Shown here piece by piece: positions 54,012 through 64,000 of a DNA stretch of 64,000 nt. Within the stretch, counting starts at the first letter, position 1, and every line of letters begins with the position of its first letter. The notes beneath the pieces are model-generated. The model saw nothing but the letters and a program-made list of their open reading frames with translations, was not told where the DNA came from and searched no databases. Source of the DNA: Zonotrichia leucophrys gambelii (Eukaryota > Chordata > Aves > Passeriformes > Passerellidae); assembly GCF_028769735.1 (NCBI RefSeq), contig NC_088179.1, positions 3,841,501 to 3,905,500 of the forward strand, written 5' to 3'. The position numbers and the translations under genes were made by a program.

Positions 54012-54017
54012 TTTATT
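54012..54017 (-). terminator. ILKAP: ILKAP polyadenylation signal
   Basis: TTTATT on + (AATAAA on -), 84 bp after the ILKAP stop. Cleavage would fall about 53,990-54,000, at the border of the LTR. Confidence 0.75.
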
Positions 54018-54100
54018 TACACTGGAGAGCACCCAGCAGGAGGCAGCCTCCTGCAGGCACACAGCATGCACACAGAGCTCTCCCCTGGCCCAGCAGCCCC

Positions 54101-57100
54101 TCAGTGCTCGATCCTGACCAGCATGACGGTGACGTTGTCGGCCGAGCCGCGCTGCACGGCCTTGCTGGCCAGCCTGTTACACGCGGCCTCGTAGCGAGCG
54201 TCGGCCTCCAGCCTCCCCTCTCTCGTCTGGATATTCTTATCCTGTAGGGACAGAGCAACCTCACTGCTCCCAGCAAAGCTGGGATTGTCTTGTATTGTGT
54301 TCTCATATGTTTTAGCTGCATTAAGTTGTACTTTGCTTTATCCCAGTTTCCCCCCTGCTGCCTCCTGTGACAGTGGGGTTGTGTTTTCCAAACACTGGGA
54401 AGCAAAACAAATGCACACAGTTATCCTAGGGGATAACTAGAGGGCACTCTGGCAGAAATCCATTTTGTGCCCTCTGCAGTGACAAACCCAGCCCCCACAT
54501 GCCACCTTCTCCTCACCTCCAGGCAGGACACAATGAAGTTCACAGCTTCTTCTGGTGTAAACACTTTAAAGAGGCCATCACACGCTATCAGAATGAACCT
54601 GCAAATCAAGTGGAGACAGATTCCAAGAATGAATTTTTGGCTCCTTAACCACAATAAAATCACTCCAATCTATTTTATGAACATCTATGCTCAGATCCAA
54701 AGGGAAGATGCTGTTAAAGCTCATCTGAAAATCCCTTGGGACCTACCATTCATGGCAATTCAAAATACAGGGCAAAGAGCCAGGCAACTAATGTAAGACC
54801 TTGATCAGGACATCCTGGCTGTGCTACAACACTGGCAAGATCATGTATGATCCTGGTCAAACGCTCCATTGTTTCTCTAAGAACTGCTTCTTTCCTTTGA
54901 GTCCTTTTCATTCATGTATTTTCCCTGTGAAGCAGCTAATGCAAGGAAATAAACAAAGCTGAATCCCTCATGTACATCGCTTTACATTTCTAGACTCCTG
55001 AGGTATATGGTAATTTAAATATGCAAATTCCAAAGAAAAGCACACAACACAACTGTGAGCAGAAAACTCTGACACAAAATACTGCCACAGGCTGCAGAAG
55101 GTTGAGGAGATACAAAGCCCAAGGCAAGGGCAGCACCCCCTTAGGATGGGGAGGCAGCCTGCTGTGCACTCCCTGCCTGCACAGGGAATTGCATTAACCA
55201 GGAGCCCTAACCAGAGTCCCAGGACAAGGAAAACTAAACAAACCTACAGAAGTGGTCAGTCTGCACATGCCTCTGAAGACATCACTTCAGTGCATGATAC
55301 TCACGAGTATCTTTAGAAATATTTTAGTGGATCACTTGATATGGAGCTCTAATCCCAGAAAAAGCAGCAGTACTGGGTTACACTCACCTCAGAGTCTGCA
55401 GGGCCATACTGACACAAAAGCTCACTGCAATTTGTCGTTGCCAATCATACCATGGAAAAGTATCTCAAATCTTCAAATATCACAGCTGAATGCAAAAGTC
55501 TTTATTGGCAGCACAGCTGCTAAAAACAACTCCTGGACAGAATGGAGATCCAAAACTCAAGCCTTAACTACCTGCTTGAACACTGATTTGTGAGCTTAAT
55601 CAGAGCACAGAGGACATCTAAGGGCTGTGTATGCTATTGCTATGAGGCTGGCTCCTCCAGAGGAGCCTTCACAGCATCTTGGCAGAGCAGCAGGTTATCC
55701 CACTGCTCTAATAAGGAACAGAAGCAGAGAGACAGCAGCAGTAAGAGCATCCTCTAATTCTGGGGGGATCAGCCTGAAGTGCCTTGGCTCTCAGAGCAGA
55801 GCAAGCAGGGCTGGGACAGACCCCCCCGTGCAAGGGCACCCGTTACCTGTCATTGTGAGTGAGCTGGCAGCGTTTGATATCTGGCACAGAGATGACACCA
55901 CAGCGCTTGTACTGGCCATCCCCGATGGAGCGCGAAACCTCCAGCACTCCCAGCACTCTCCCGTCCCTGCACGAGGAAAGAAAGCACTCAGAGCCCTCCC
56001 CACGTGTGCATTCCACTGCACTGCCTGCTGGGGACATTGTGCACCCATCTGCTTGTACAAATGATGACCCACTTCCCCAGCAAGTTCAAATCTTCCCTTC
56101 AAAGTCCCCTTCCCTTTTTGTATGCCTGTGTGAAGCTCTGGGAAACAGCTGAGGAGGAAATAAAGTCAGGAGACTTCAAGGCTGTTCTCTGTCACCCTGC
56201 CATAACTCAAATCCTGCTTAGCCTAGCAAACTGGGGCAGTAAAATTATATGTGAGCTGAACTCCCAGTGGCATAGCTTGAATAGAGATTATTTTTTGGCA
56301 AGATATCCAGCAAACTGCTCTTCACTAGAAGCAGAGTGGCAGAGGCAAGAGGTCTGAGTCAGCAGCCCCTCCTGTGTCCTGTTTGGGGACACCAACCCTT
56401 CACAGACTGGCCCAGCTGCAGGCAGCTCCCAGGAGTGAGAAACACAACATGTTCAGCTCCTGATCACTTGGCCTTTAGTAACCACTGATTGCAGCAAGCA
56501 GTTTATGTGAAACCTAAATTACAACACCCCTCAGGAAACACCTCTGGCTTGTCAAGCTTTTCTAACTAACGCAGCTCCCTAGAGAACAGCTTCCCACACT
56601 TCACCTTTCCAACAATAAAGCATCTTCTCTCCAAAAAAGCTCTTCTGTGCCCTCTGAGAATACACAAAGCTCATTCATCTCGTAGTCCAAGCAGCCCCAC
56701 TTGAGATAAAAGTGAGAAGCAAGGCATGCCACAGAGAAGAGCTCTGACACTCACACACTTTGTGGCTTATCTCCTGGGCCCAAAATATTGAAGCACAAGC
56801 AGAGGGAGAGGCTCCCAGGCAGCCAGGGACCAGTTCTGAAAGGAGCTAACAGCCACTGGGCCATCTCTGTGCCATGTGCAAAGAGAGATCAGTGCTGAGT
56901 GCAAGGGGCAGCATGTGCTCCCCAGAGATAAGGGGAACAAAGTGCTCCAGTGCAGTGTAACAGAACTGAGCCCACCCCTCTCCACCCTGGCTGCATTTTG
57001 CTTCCACAGGCATGGAGATACTTCACCTGCACTGAATCCTTTCTTTGTGAAAATGCCACTAAATCAAGAAACAGCCCTCAAACAAGAGAGAGAACCTAGC

Positions 57101-60100
57101 CATGGAAATAGGACACAGCTGTTGTGTTTGGCACCCGCTCCACAAACAGCCATGAACTCCTTTTTGCACAGAACATTAAGATAACCACATTTTGGCTCTT
57201 CTAAACACCCTCCTAATGCACAGAGCCTCAGTGCTTATAGTAACCCCAGGGGAGCAACACCAATGGACATTGAGGGCTTTCTGTGCTCTCTCAAACCTTG
57301 CCTCCTCTCACAGGACAAGGACAGAGAAGCCATGCTGCAAGATGAGCTCTGTTCAGCACCACAGTGAGCAGAAAGCAGCAACTTCCTCAACAATCCAATC
57401 CAGCTCTGTAGATCCAAATCTGTAGGTCAAACTTAAGCCTGCCTATGCTGGTATCCCACTGCCAGGCTTTCCCACGGGTCCTGCCCTGGCCATCCTAAGG
57501 CTCTGGGAACCACCAACCAACCCCAGTAACTGAATCCTTACAGGCCTCAGGCAGCAATAGATACTTTCATCCTGCATCCTGGGCTCAGGGAGCTTCAAAT
57601 CCTCAATGCCCAGGCCCCAGATCAGGCTGGGGTTTAGATCAGCTCATTCCCACCCCAGGCACTCACCTGACGTTCCCCCCAGCTTTCTGTATCCGCATCC
57701 TCTCCTCGTACTGGGTGGGGTTGTGCTCCTTGCTGAGGCTCAGGGCTGTGTGCTTCTGGCTCTCCTCATTGTACCGACACAGAATGGCCTGTGCTGACAA
57801 AACACCACCATCAAACAACAGCCCAGCTGCTGCTCCTGGAAACAGCCCTAAACTGTAGTGAGTGGCCAGGGACTGGTGGCCAGGGGTGACTCTCAGGGCT
57901 CATTCCCAGGCAGGAGGTGCTGCTCAGTACTTTTATCACTGATCTGAATACAAGAGCTGAATGCAGCATTACCAAGTTTGCTGATGATACCAAACTGGAA
58001 GTGCTGTGGGCTCTCCGGAGTGATGAGACCTTGCAGAGGGCTTTGCTCAGATGCACCACAGGGCAGTGCCAGTGGCACAGAATTGCTGAGTCCAAGTGTG
58101 GGCTCTGCACCCAGGGGGAGCAAGGCTGAGCACGAGGCTGAGCTGGGAGAGGAGAGGCTGGGGAGCAGCCCTGGAAGGGTCTGGGGGTGCTGGGGCAGCA
58201 GCTGAGCAGGAGCCATGGCCGGGAGGGCAGGTGGCATCCTGGGGACACCACACAGGAGAGGGCAGGGCCTGGCTGTGCTCAGCTCTGGGCAGCCTCAGGC
58301 AGAGAGCTCCAGGGTCAGAGATGGGGAAGGGGCTTGAGTGTGCCCAGAGGAGGAGACCCAGGCTGGGGCTGGGGCTGGGAGGTGTGACCTGGGAGGGGCT
58401 GAGGGCTCTGGGTTTGTCTGATTTGAGAGAAGGAGGCTGAGGGCTCTGGGTTTGTCTGATTTAGAGAGAAGGAGGCTGAGGGCTCTGGGTTTGCTTTGGA
58501 GTGAAGGAGGCTGAGGGCTCTGGGTTTGTCTGCTTTGAGAGAAGGAGGCTGAGGGCTCTGGGTTTGCTTTGAGAGAAGGAGGCTGAGGGCTCTGGGTTTG
58601 TCTGCTTTGGAGAGAAGGAGGCTGAGGGCTCTGGGTTTGTCTGCTTTGAGAGAAGGAGGCTGAGGGCTCTGGGTTTGTCTGATTTAGAGAGAAGGAGGCT
58701 GAGGGCTCTGGGTTTGTCTCCTTTGAGAGAAGGAGGCTGAGGGCTCTGGGTTTGTCTGCTTTGGACAGAAGGAGGCTGAGGGCTCTGGGTTTGTCTGCTT
58801 TGGACAGAAGGAGGCTGAGGGACAGCCCCATCCCCTCTGCAGCTTCCTGAGGAGGGGGCATGGAGAGGGAAGTGCTGATCTCATGGGAATGCTGCTCTCA
58901 AAGCAGGGCCAGGGGAGGCTCAGGCTGGACATTAGGAAGTGTTTCTTTATAGAGCACATAATCAAATATGCAGCAGGCTCCCTGCAGAGATGGCTGATGC
59001 CCCAGACTGTGTTCAAGAGGCATTTGAGCAGTGGTGGAACTTTAGGGCAGCCCTGAACTGGTCAAGCAGCTGGACCAGATGATTGTCCCAAGTTCCTTCC
59101 AACTGAAATATTCAAAGATTCTCTTCTTGACACTGTGAGATATTCAGCACCACCAAGAGAGAACTTCCACACCCCAATGCTTTACACTATGGGAGACAAT
59201 ACAGAAATACTCTGTACCCACCCAAAGCAAGATGCTTTGTAGGAACAGTTGAGAGCTCATGACAACTCAGACATCCCAAACAAACAAAAGCCCCCCAAAG
59301 CTCTGGGCAGAATAAAGATGCCACCAGTGGTCTCCATTCTGCTTACCCGGCTGTCCCCAAGGTTGGCTATGTAGAGAATATTGTCAACAGCCAGGACACA
59401 AGTGGCTGTGGAGCCATCCTTCCATGCTGGCTTCCTGAAGGGAACAAAAATGAGATTGCTCAAGGGAAAAACAACACTTAAGAAGTTACAGAGTGTTCCT
59501 GGGGACTCAAAGAGTGTCCAGCAATCAGGTGGCACAAGCCCAAGCAGCTGCCTGCCAGCAGCTCAGGTTGGTGACAAACAGCAAACTGGACAGGGACAGA
59601 GGAACTACACAGCCTGCAGATTCTGAATGCACAGCCCATGCCCAGCTGGGGCAAATACTGCCAATCACAGCTCCCACACCAACTCCTCCTGACACTCAGC
59701 TCCCAGGAAACCTCGTGTGGGAGCAGGCCAGGCTCAGCCCTGATGGCTGCCCAAAAGCTACAGCATCACAAGCAAACAAAAACCCCACACTCCTCCTTGG
59801 GAAGCTTCTTTGCAGCAAAACTCTGCAGCAGAAATTCCTTCTTTTTTGCTTACATTTTCCTCCTTTTCTCACAGTATTCCTGCTCCCTGCTCCACCTCAG
59901 CCCTCCCCACCTCAGCAGCAGCATGACCAGTTGCTCAGTTGCTCTCCTCCTGTTTCACTTCCTGTAGTTAAGCTTTTATGTCTAGAGCTCTAGGTAAAAC
60001 GAGAAGCATTTCTTAGATTACAGCTGCCAGACTAGCCCTGTCCACAAAAAAGCTTGGCTATAATGCCACTCTTCACTGAGAGACTAATTTCTAGACATAT

Positions 60101-63100
60101 TTCACCCAGTTTTTCCTTACTTTGAAGGTGTGGCTGCATGAACATGATTCATTTCACCATCAATACAGCTACTGCTAGCAATCCTTTGCCAAAAGTCATG
60201 TTTCTGACCAGAGGCTAGTTTGAGAAAGACACTACTGTGACAGACTCAAGAAAGCATCCTTCTTTTGCCTGGTCAAACTTGTTGTTCTGATTAGGCTTAA
60301 GAGACTGAGCCAGTTTGCAATTTACTTAGAATTGGAAGTTTCAGGGAATCAAATGCACCAGCAGTGTCTCCATATGTGTGAGAGGTGTCACTGTGAAACA
60401 GAACAATAAAAATCCCAAACCAAACGCGTGTGAAGGACTGGTAACAAAGTGAGTGTGTTTGAAATGCAATCTGTATCTTCCCTAGTCCACACATTTGGTG
60501 TGTCAGTTCAGCAGACACTGAGAGAAGGGTGCTTGGCAGGCTGGCATTTACCCCACACAGGGACATTCTTCATAACATCTCTTTTCTAAAGAGTTGAAGA
60601 AAGCAAGATTTAAATTTACATTGGGAGATGTAGGTCTTTCAACACAGGGCATTAAAAGCTGCCTCAGGGATGTGTTCCAGCCTGCCAAGCAGAGCTCTAA
60701 AGAAAGTTTAGTGGCCTCTACAGAGCCCTCCTGCCACACACTGATGCCATCAACAGAGACATCCCACCTCAGGCAGCACAGGACAAGTCCCTTCAGCAAC
60801 ATGGCAAGTCTTTAAATAGAAATCAAACAATCCTGATAAGAATTTTCTAAAGAGTTGAAGAAAGCAAGATTTAAATTTACATTGGGAGGTGTAAATAGGG
60901 ACAATCCTTTTGACACAGGATTGTCCCTATTAAGGACAGAGGTGGTCCTTGAACCTGTTTTGCTTCCTTCCTTTGGAGAAACATTTTAGTCTAAGGGATC
61001 CTACAGACCACTTACCACAGAGTAAGGGTGGAACATGCCATGATCCAGTTCTAGCCAGCACTCAGCTGGCAGAGGCACAGCCTGGCACAGTGGAGCTGTG
61101 TGGAGTTTTGCCAAAGCATAGGAATGACACAAGGAAGGTTTCCTCTGCCCTGCTCACAACTCAGACCTCAGAATGCACACTAAGAAATACAATTAACAGA
61201 AAGCATTTGCACTTACTGGCTGGATGCCTGCTTTAGAAACTCCTCATCTGTGTGTTTGAAGGTGTCCAAGAGGCATCTCTTCACAGTTTTCTCCACGCTG
61301 GCTACCTCACCTGTCAGAGAAAACAGCAACTAAGCTCCAAGTGAAACATATCTGATCTATCCTAGTCTGTCCCTGTGCTCATCCAACATTCAGTCAGGCA
61401 GTGCATCTCCTGAACTCTGCAGAGCAGCTGGGGCACATCCTGGGCTTACCCTACCAGAAATCCATGCAGTAGTGTATGTGGAGAATTTATGACATGTATC
61501 TCTCCACCACAGGAGGATTTTCATATTTGATGCCAAAACTGGCAACAGCACATCCCACACTTGTTTAGTGAGTCACAGCTGGCTACTAGCACCCTTGTGC
61601 CAAAAGGCTTCCAGCCCTCTTGCCCAGCAGATACAGCACTCTTGCAAGCCCTCTGGTAATAAGTGCCAAGGCAGAAAAGGTGATAGTTGTCATACAGCCC
61701 TTGTTCCACTCCTCTCACCTTTAGGAAATTTCTTGATCAGGTTTTGGTGCAGATTCTGTGCTGCAAATTTGGAGGCTCGCACTCCGCCGTGGCCATCAAA
61801 AACAGCGAAGTATGAGACACGTGTGCTGTGAGGGAACAAAAGGCAGCAGGAGGAGCTGAGAAAGGGAATGGGAATGGGAACAAGAACATCCCTCTCCAAA
61901 CCACCCTGCCCTGTGCCAGCCACTCCAGAAATCCTGCACCCCAAGGCACAGAAGGCAGCAGGTGTCTGAGCTCATATATTCAGTATTTACATGGTTTATG
62001 TGTTCCAGCACTGAGCTGAGAACTTTCTTGTAATTTTCCACTTCTCAAGAAAATGAAGGGCTAAAGGGTTTACAGGTTGGCATAAAAGTAGATAAACATT
62101 TTACCTCAAGGACACTGCATCTCTCCAGACATTACAGACATCAGTCTAGCCAATCCTACAGTACCTTCCATGCCTAAGCTTGTTCTAACAATGCTACAGA
62201 CAAAAAAACTTGGATCTCTCAGAACACAAACCTCTTGGGACAATACTAGTTCAGAAACTAAATCCACTATGAGGGTGATGCTTGAGCACACTCTTTTCAT
62301 TTTACATACCCGCTTACATTTGGGTAATACAGGATCAACACCCAGCGTTATCAGGCCCTCATTATTTTAATTTTACATACCCACTTACATTTGGGCAATA
62401 CAGGATCAGCATCCAGAGTTATCAGGCCCTCATGGTGCTCATTATTTCAATTTTATATACCCACTTACATCTGGATAATACAGGATCAACATCCAGAGTT
62501 ATCAGGCCCTCACTATTTTAATTTTACATACCCATTTACATTTGGGTAATACAGGATCAGCATCCAGAGTTATCAGGCCCCTCATGGTGCTCCTAAAGTC
62601 AGTGACTGAATCCACTAAGCACCCCTCAAAGGAAGGTTTTTGTACACAGCAGCCCTGTGAATTGCCTGGGAACACAGCTAGCTGATGCTTCACCCCAGGT
62701 CTCCCATAACAAGCCCAAACCATGCACCACAAGAGAGGCAGACAAGAGCATCAGCTGTTCCAAGCAGAAAGGATCATCCCCTGGGTTTAGCTGAAGCAAG
62801 CTGGGGCTCCCTCAGCCCCAGGATGGCAGCTCTGGCAGCTGGGCCCACTCACATTTGGGAGGGCAGAGGCCGGCACTCCTCGGTGATGTCGTTTAAGATG
62901 ACGTGTGCATCCTGCATGTCTTCCCTCTCACCTTTCCTCTCTGCCACGTAACCCTTCAGGCCAAGAATGCCCACTGATCCTAAAGGGGAACAAAGCAGAC
63001 ACACACATGCAAATCAAACTCCTCTGTCTCCTCAGCTCAGGCTAAAAACCACAAATGGCAGTGCAGCCCTTGTCCTGCAACAAACCCTGTGCTGCTGAGC

Positions 63101-63928
63101 AGGACATGTTCACTTTGTAACATGGTTTTTATGTGCCCCCAAGGTCAGCAGCTCTAAAAGCAGCCTGCCCTCATTCTGGCAGGCAGCTGCAGCCAAGCAG
63201 GACTGCTGGGCATTGGACAGGACTCTAAAACAGGGGCAGGGGACAGGGGGGGCAGGGGAAGCACGTGGCACTGAACCTGCAGCTTAATAAAGCCCAGCTT
63301 TAGAGAGTGCACTAAGGACAGGAAATCCAGGTCTGAAGCACCCAGGACATGTCCTTCCCTTTGTACCCATGAACACATCTTGCTCCCAAAGCTGCAACAC
63401 AGGCACTGCAGCCAAAGGCCCTGTCTGTAACAGGCCTGTCTGTGCCCCTCTCTGGCATCCTCAGCAGCCAGCAGAGATTTGTGGATGTGGCAAAAGAAAA
63501 TGGTGTGGATCCAGCCTTACAGAGGGTCCACACCAATCCCCCTCTGGGCAGCACAAGCACATCCTGCCAGTGCTGAGGGCCTGCTGCTCCAGCAGGGACA
63601 GAAACAAGGCCCAGGTGAGGGAGACAGAGCCAGGAGGCTCAAGGAGCTGCCACAGCCCCCTGCAGCAGTTTGTTGTTTCCTGCAAGAGGCTGGAAAGGCA
63701 AGCAGAGTGAAGAACCAAAGCTTAGCTTTGTTCTGGACTTACTCAGCCCAACGCCAAAAGTACAAATTGAGTACATTTGTTTTCAAACTGTCTGAAAACC
63801 TTTACAAACTTTCTTTTCCACAAGTTCTTCCCTGCCATTCTTCTCTTCTTCCTCCTCCTCCAAGGACTTTCTCTTCTGTCCTTTCTCTTGGCTCTCTGCT
63901 GATGAGACTTGCTTAGTAGCACTGGAGG
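54101..63928 (-). CDS. ILKAP: ILKAP, PP2C-family serine/threonine phosphatase (5' partial)
   Basis: Nine - strand exons, 5' to 3': 63800-63928, 62853-62979, 61719-61825, 61217-61310, 59347-59434, 57667-57788, 55847-55966, 54517-54598, 54101-54241 (stop TGA). About 335 residues are present of roughly 392 in human; the first exon(s) lie beyond 64,000. Recognisable segments are the acidic/basic N-terminal linker (KRKSLEEEEEEKNG), LKGYVAERKGERE, the metal-binding FAVFDGHGG, IANLGDSR, VLGVLEVSRSIGDGQYK, ACDGLFKVFTPEEA and the C-terminal GSADNVTVMLVRI with the last metal-site Asp. ILKAP dephosphorylates and restrains integrin-linked kinase ILK1 and thereby GSK3-beta signalling. All PP2C catalytic motifs seen are intact. 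The 63800 donor (GTTTTC) is weak. Opposite strand to ERFE, as in human. Confidence 0.96.
54599..57666 (-). other. ILKAP introns around the 55847-55966 exon
   Basis: Two introns (54599-55846 and 55967-57666). No repeat family, RNA or extra exon was recognised. Confidence 0.6.
57870..59121 (+). mobile_element. CR1 LINE fragment (reverse-transcriptase end and 3' UTR)
   Basis: Translation near 57930-58010 gives ITDLNTRAECSITKFADDTKLEV, which includes the reverse-transcriptase box FADDTKL of CR1 ORF2. The right part reads CAGGCTGGACATTAGGAAGT, TTTGAGCAGTGG and finally CCTTCCAACTGAAATATTC, the CR1 3' end. The element is antisense to ILKAP in the intron 57789-59346 and is dead: frames are broken and a minisatellite interrupts it. 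Confidence 0.85.
58402..58818 (+). repeat. 39-bp minisatellite inside the CR1 element, 11 units
   Basis: Units starting GGGCTCTGGGTTTG and ending GAGAAGGAGGCTGA begin at about 58403, 58441, 58480, 58514, 58553, 58587, 58626, 58665, 58703, 58741 and 58780. Most are 39 bp; at least two are 34 bp and lack GTCTG. Variants TGATTTGAGA, TGATTTAGAG, TGCTTTGGAC and TTTGGAGT mark unit types, so higher-order patterns can be read. Confidence 0.93.
60583..60634. repeat. 50-bp direct duplication, copy 1
   Basis: TTTTCTAAAGAGTTGAAGAA through TTTAAATTTACATTGGGAG is repeated almost perfectly at 60843-60893, 260 bp away. Confidence 0.9.
60843..60893. repeat. 50-bp direct duplication, copy 2
   Basis: Near-identical to 60583-60634, with one A/G difference near the right end, and directly followed by the inverted repeat at 60894. 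Confidence 0.9.
60894..60931. repeat. Perfect 14-bp inverted repeat (hairpin)
   Basis: AATAGGGACAATCC (60894-60907) and its exact reverse complement GGATTGTCCCTATT (60918-60931) enclose a 10-base loop. It could fold in ILKAP intronic RNA, or mark the end of a small DNA element. Confidence 0.95.
62301..62590. repeat. About 70-bp minisatellite, four copies, in ILKAP intron
   Basis: Units begin TTTACATACCC or TTTATATACCC and contain ACTTACAT, AATACAGGATCA, CAGAGTTATCAGGCCCTCA. Copies are at about 62301-62371, 62373-62453, 62454-62522 and 62523-62590; the second carries an extra ATGGTGCTC segment also found after the last copy. Confidence 0.9.
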
Positions 63929-64000
63929 CTGAAAGAAAGCAAAGATGCAGGTGGCTCCAGTGTTCCAGGACTGTTTGACTTGCACAAATTCAGCAGCAAG

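Larger units (their letters stand above)
59435..63799 (-). other. ILKAP introns in the right part
   Basis: Four introns (59435-61216, 61311-61718, 61826-62852, 62980-63799). They contain a 50-bp duplication, a perfect 14-bp inverted repeat and a four-copy minisatellite (separate entries). Otherwise no feature was recognised. Confidence 0.6.

Noticed and set aside
58295..58861. 188-codon - strand frame with 13-residue repeats
   Set aside because: It is the translation of the 39-bp minisatellite in a dead CR1 element; the 34-bp units shift frame, so no repeat protein is implied.

Overview
This is a vertebrate nuclear window, almost certainly from a bird and probably a songbird. The genes have vertebrate exon-intron structure with GT-AG splice sites, introns are short, and CpG-rich gene starts alternate with AT-rich introns. 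The interspersed repeats are CR1-type LINE tails and short LTRs of the kind common in passerines. The species call is inference from these traits. No bacterial or viral operon features and no CRISPR array were seen.

Left part (1-31,867). The + strand carries the 3' two thirds of WDR33, the AAUAAA-binding WD40 subunit of the mRNA 3'-end cleavage and polyadenylation factor. Fifteen coding exons run from 9,058 to 27,564; the N-terminal exons lie left of the window. A tandem array containing a CR1 tail sits in one intron, and several intronic positions look like usable polyadenylation sites. Convergent to WDR33 on the - strand is single-exon SFT2D3 (31,208-31,867), a four-helix Golgi/endosome trafficking protein, with a CpG-rich promoter holding YY1 and NRF1 sites.

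Middle (32,000-43,000). This is gene-poor DNA with diverged repeats. It holds a three-exon F-box/LRR gene resembling FBXL12 on the - strand (36,210-37,412) and a small intronless RING-finger ORF with a Gln/Asn-rich tail on the + strand (41,245-41,613).

Right part (43,000-64,000). Here lie the 3' end of an espin-like gene (ESPNL), KLHL30, erythroferrone (ERFE) and, on the opposite strand, ILKAP, which runs off the right edge. This is the order and orientation of human 2q37.3, whereas WDR33-SFT2D3 belongs to human 2q14.3. The window therefore spans a junction between two blocks that are apart in human. ESPNL beside the junction shows no ankyrin-repeat exons. KLHL30 has two perfect MEF2 sites upstream, fitting muscle expression. 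ERFE appears to have lost its collagen-like stretch. ILKAP introns carry a CR1 element interrupted by a 39-bp minisatellite, and two LTRs, one apparently inserted in the end of the other, abut the ILKAP 3' end.

The genes do not form one pathway; this is an ordinary syntenic neighbourhood. The points most worth following are the truncated ESPNL at the block junction, the novel RING-Q/N ORF, the collagen-less ERFE, and the possible autoregulatory polyadenylation sites inside WDR33.
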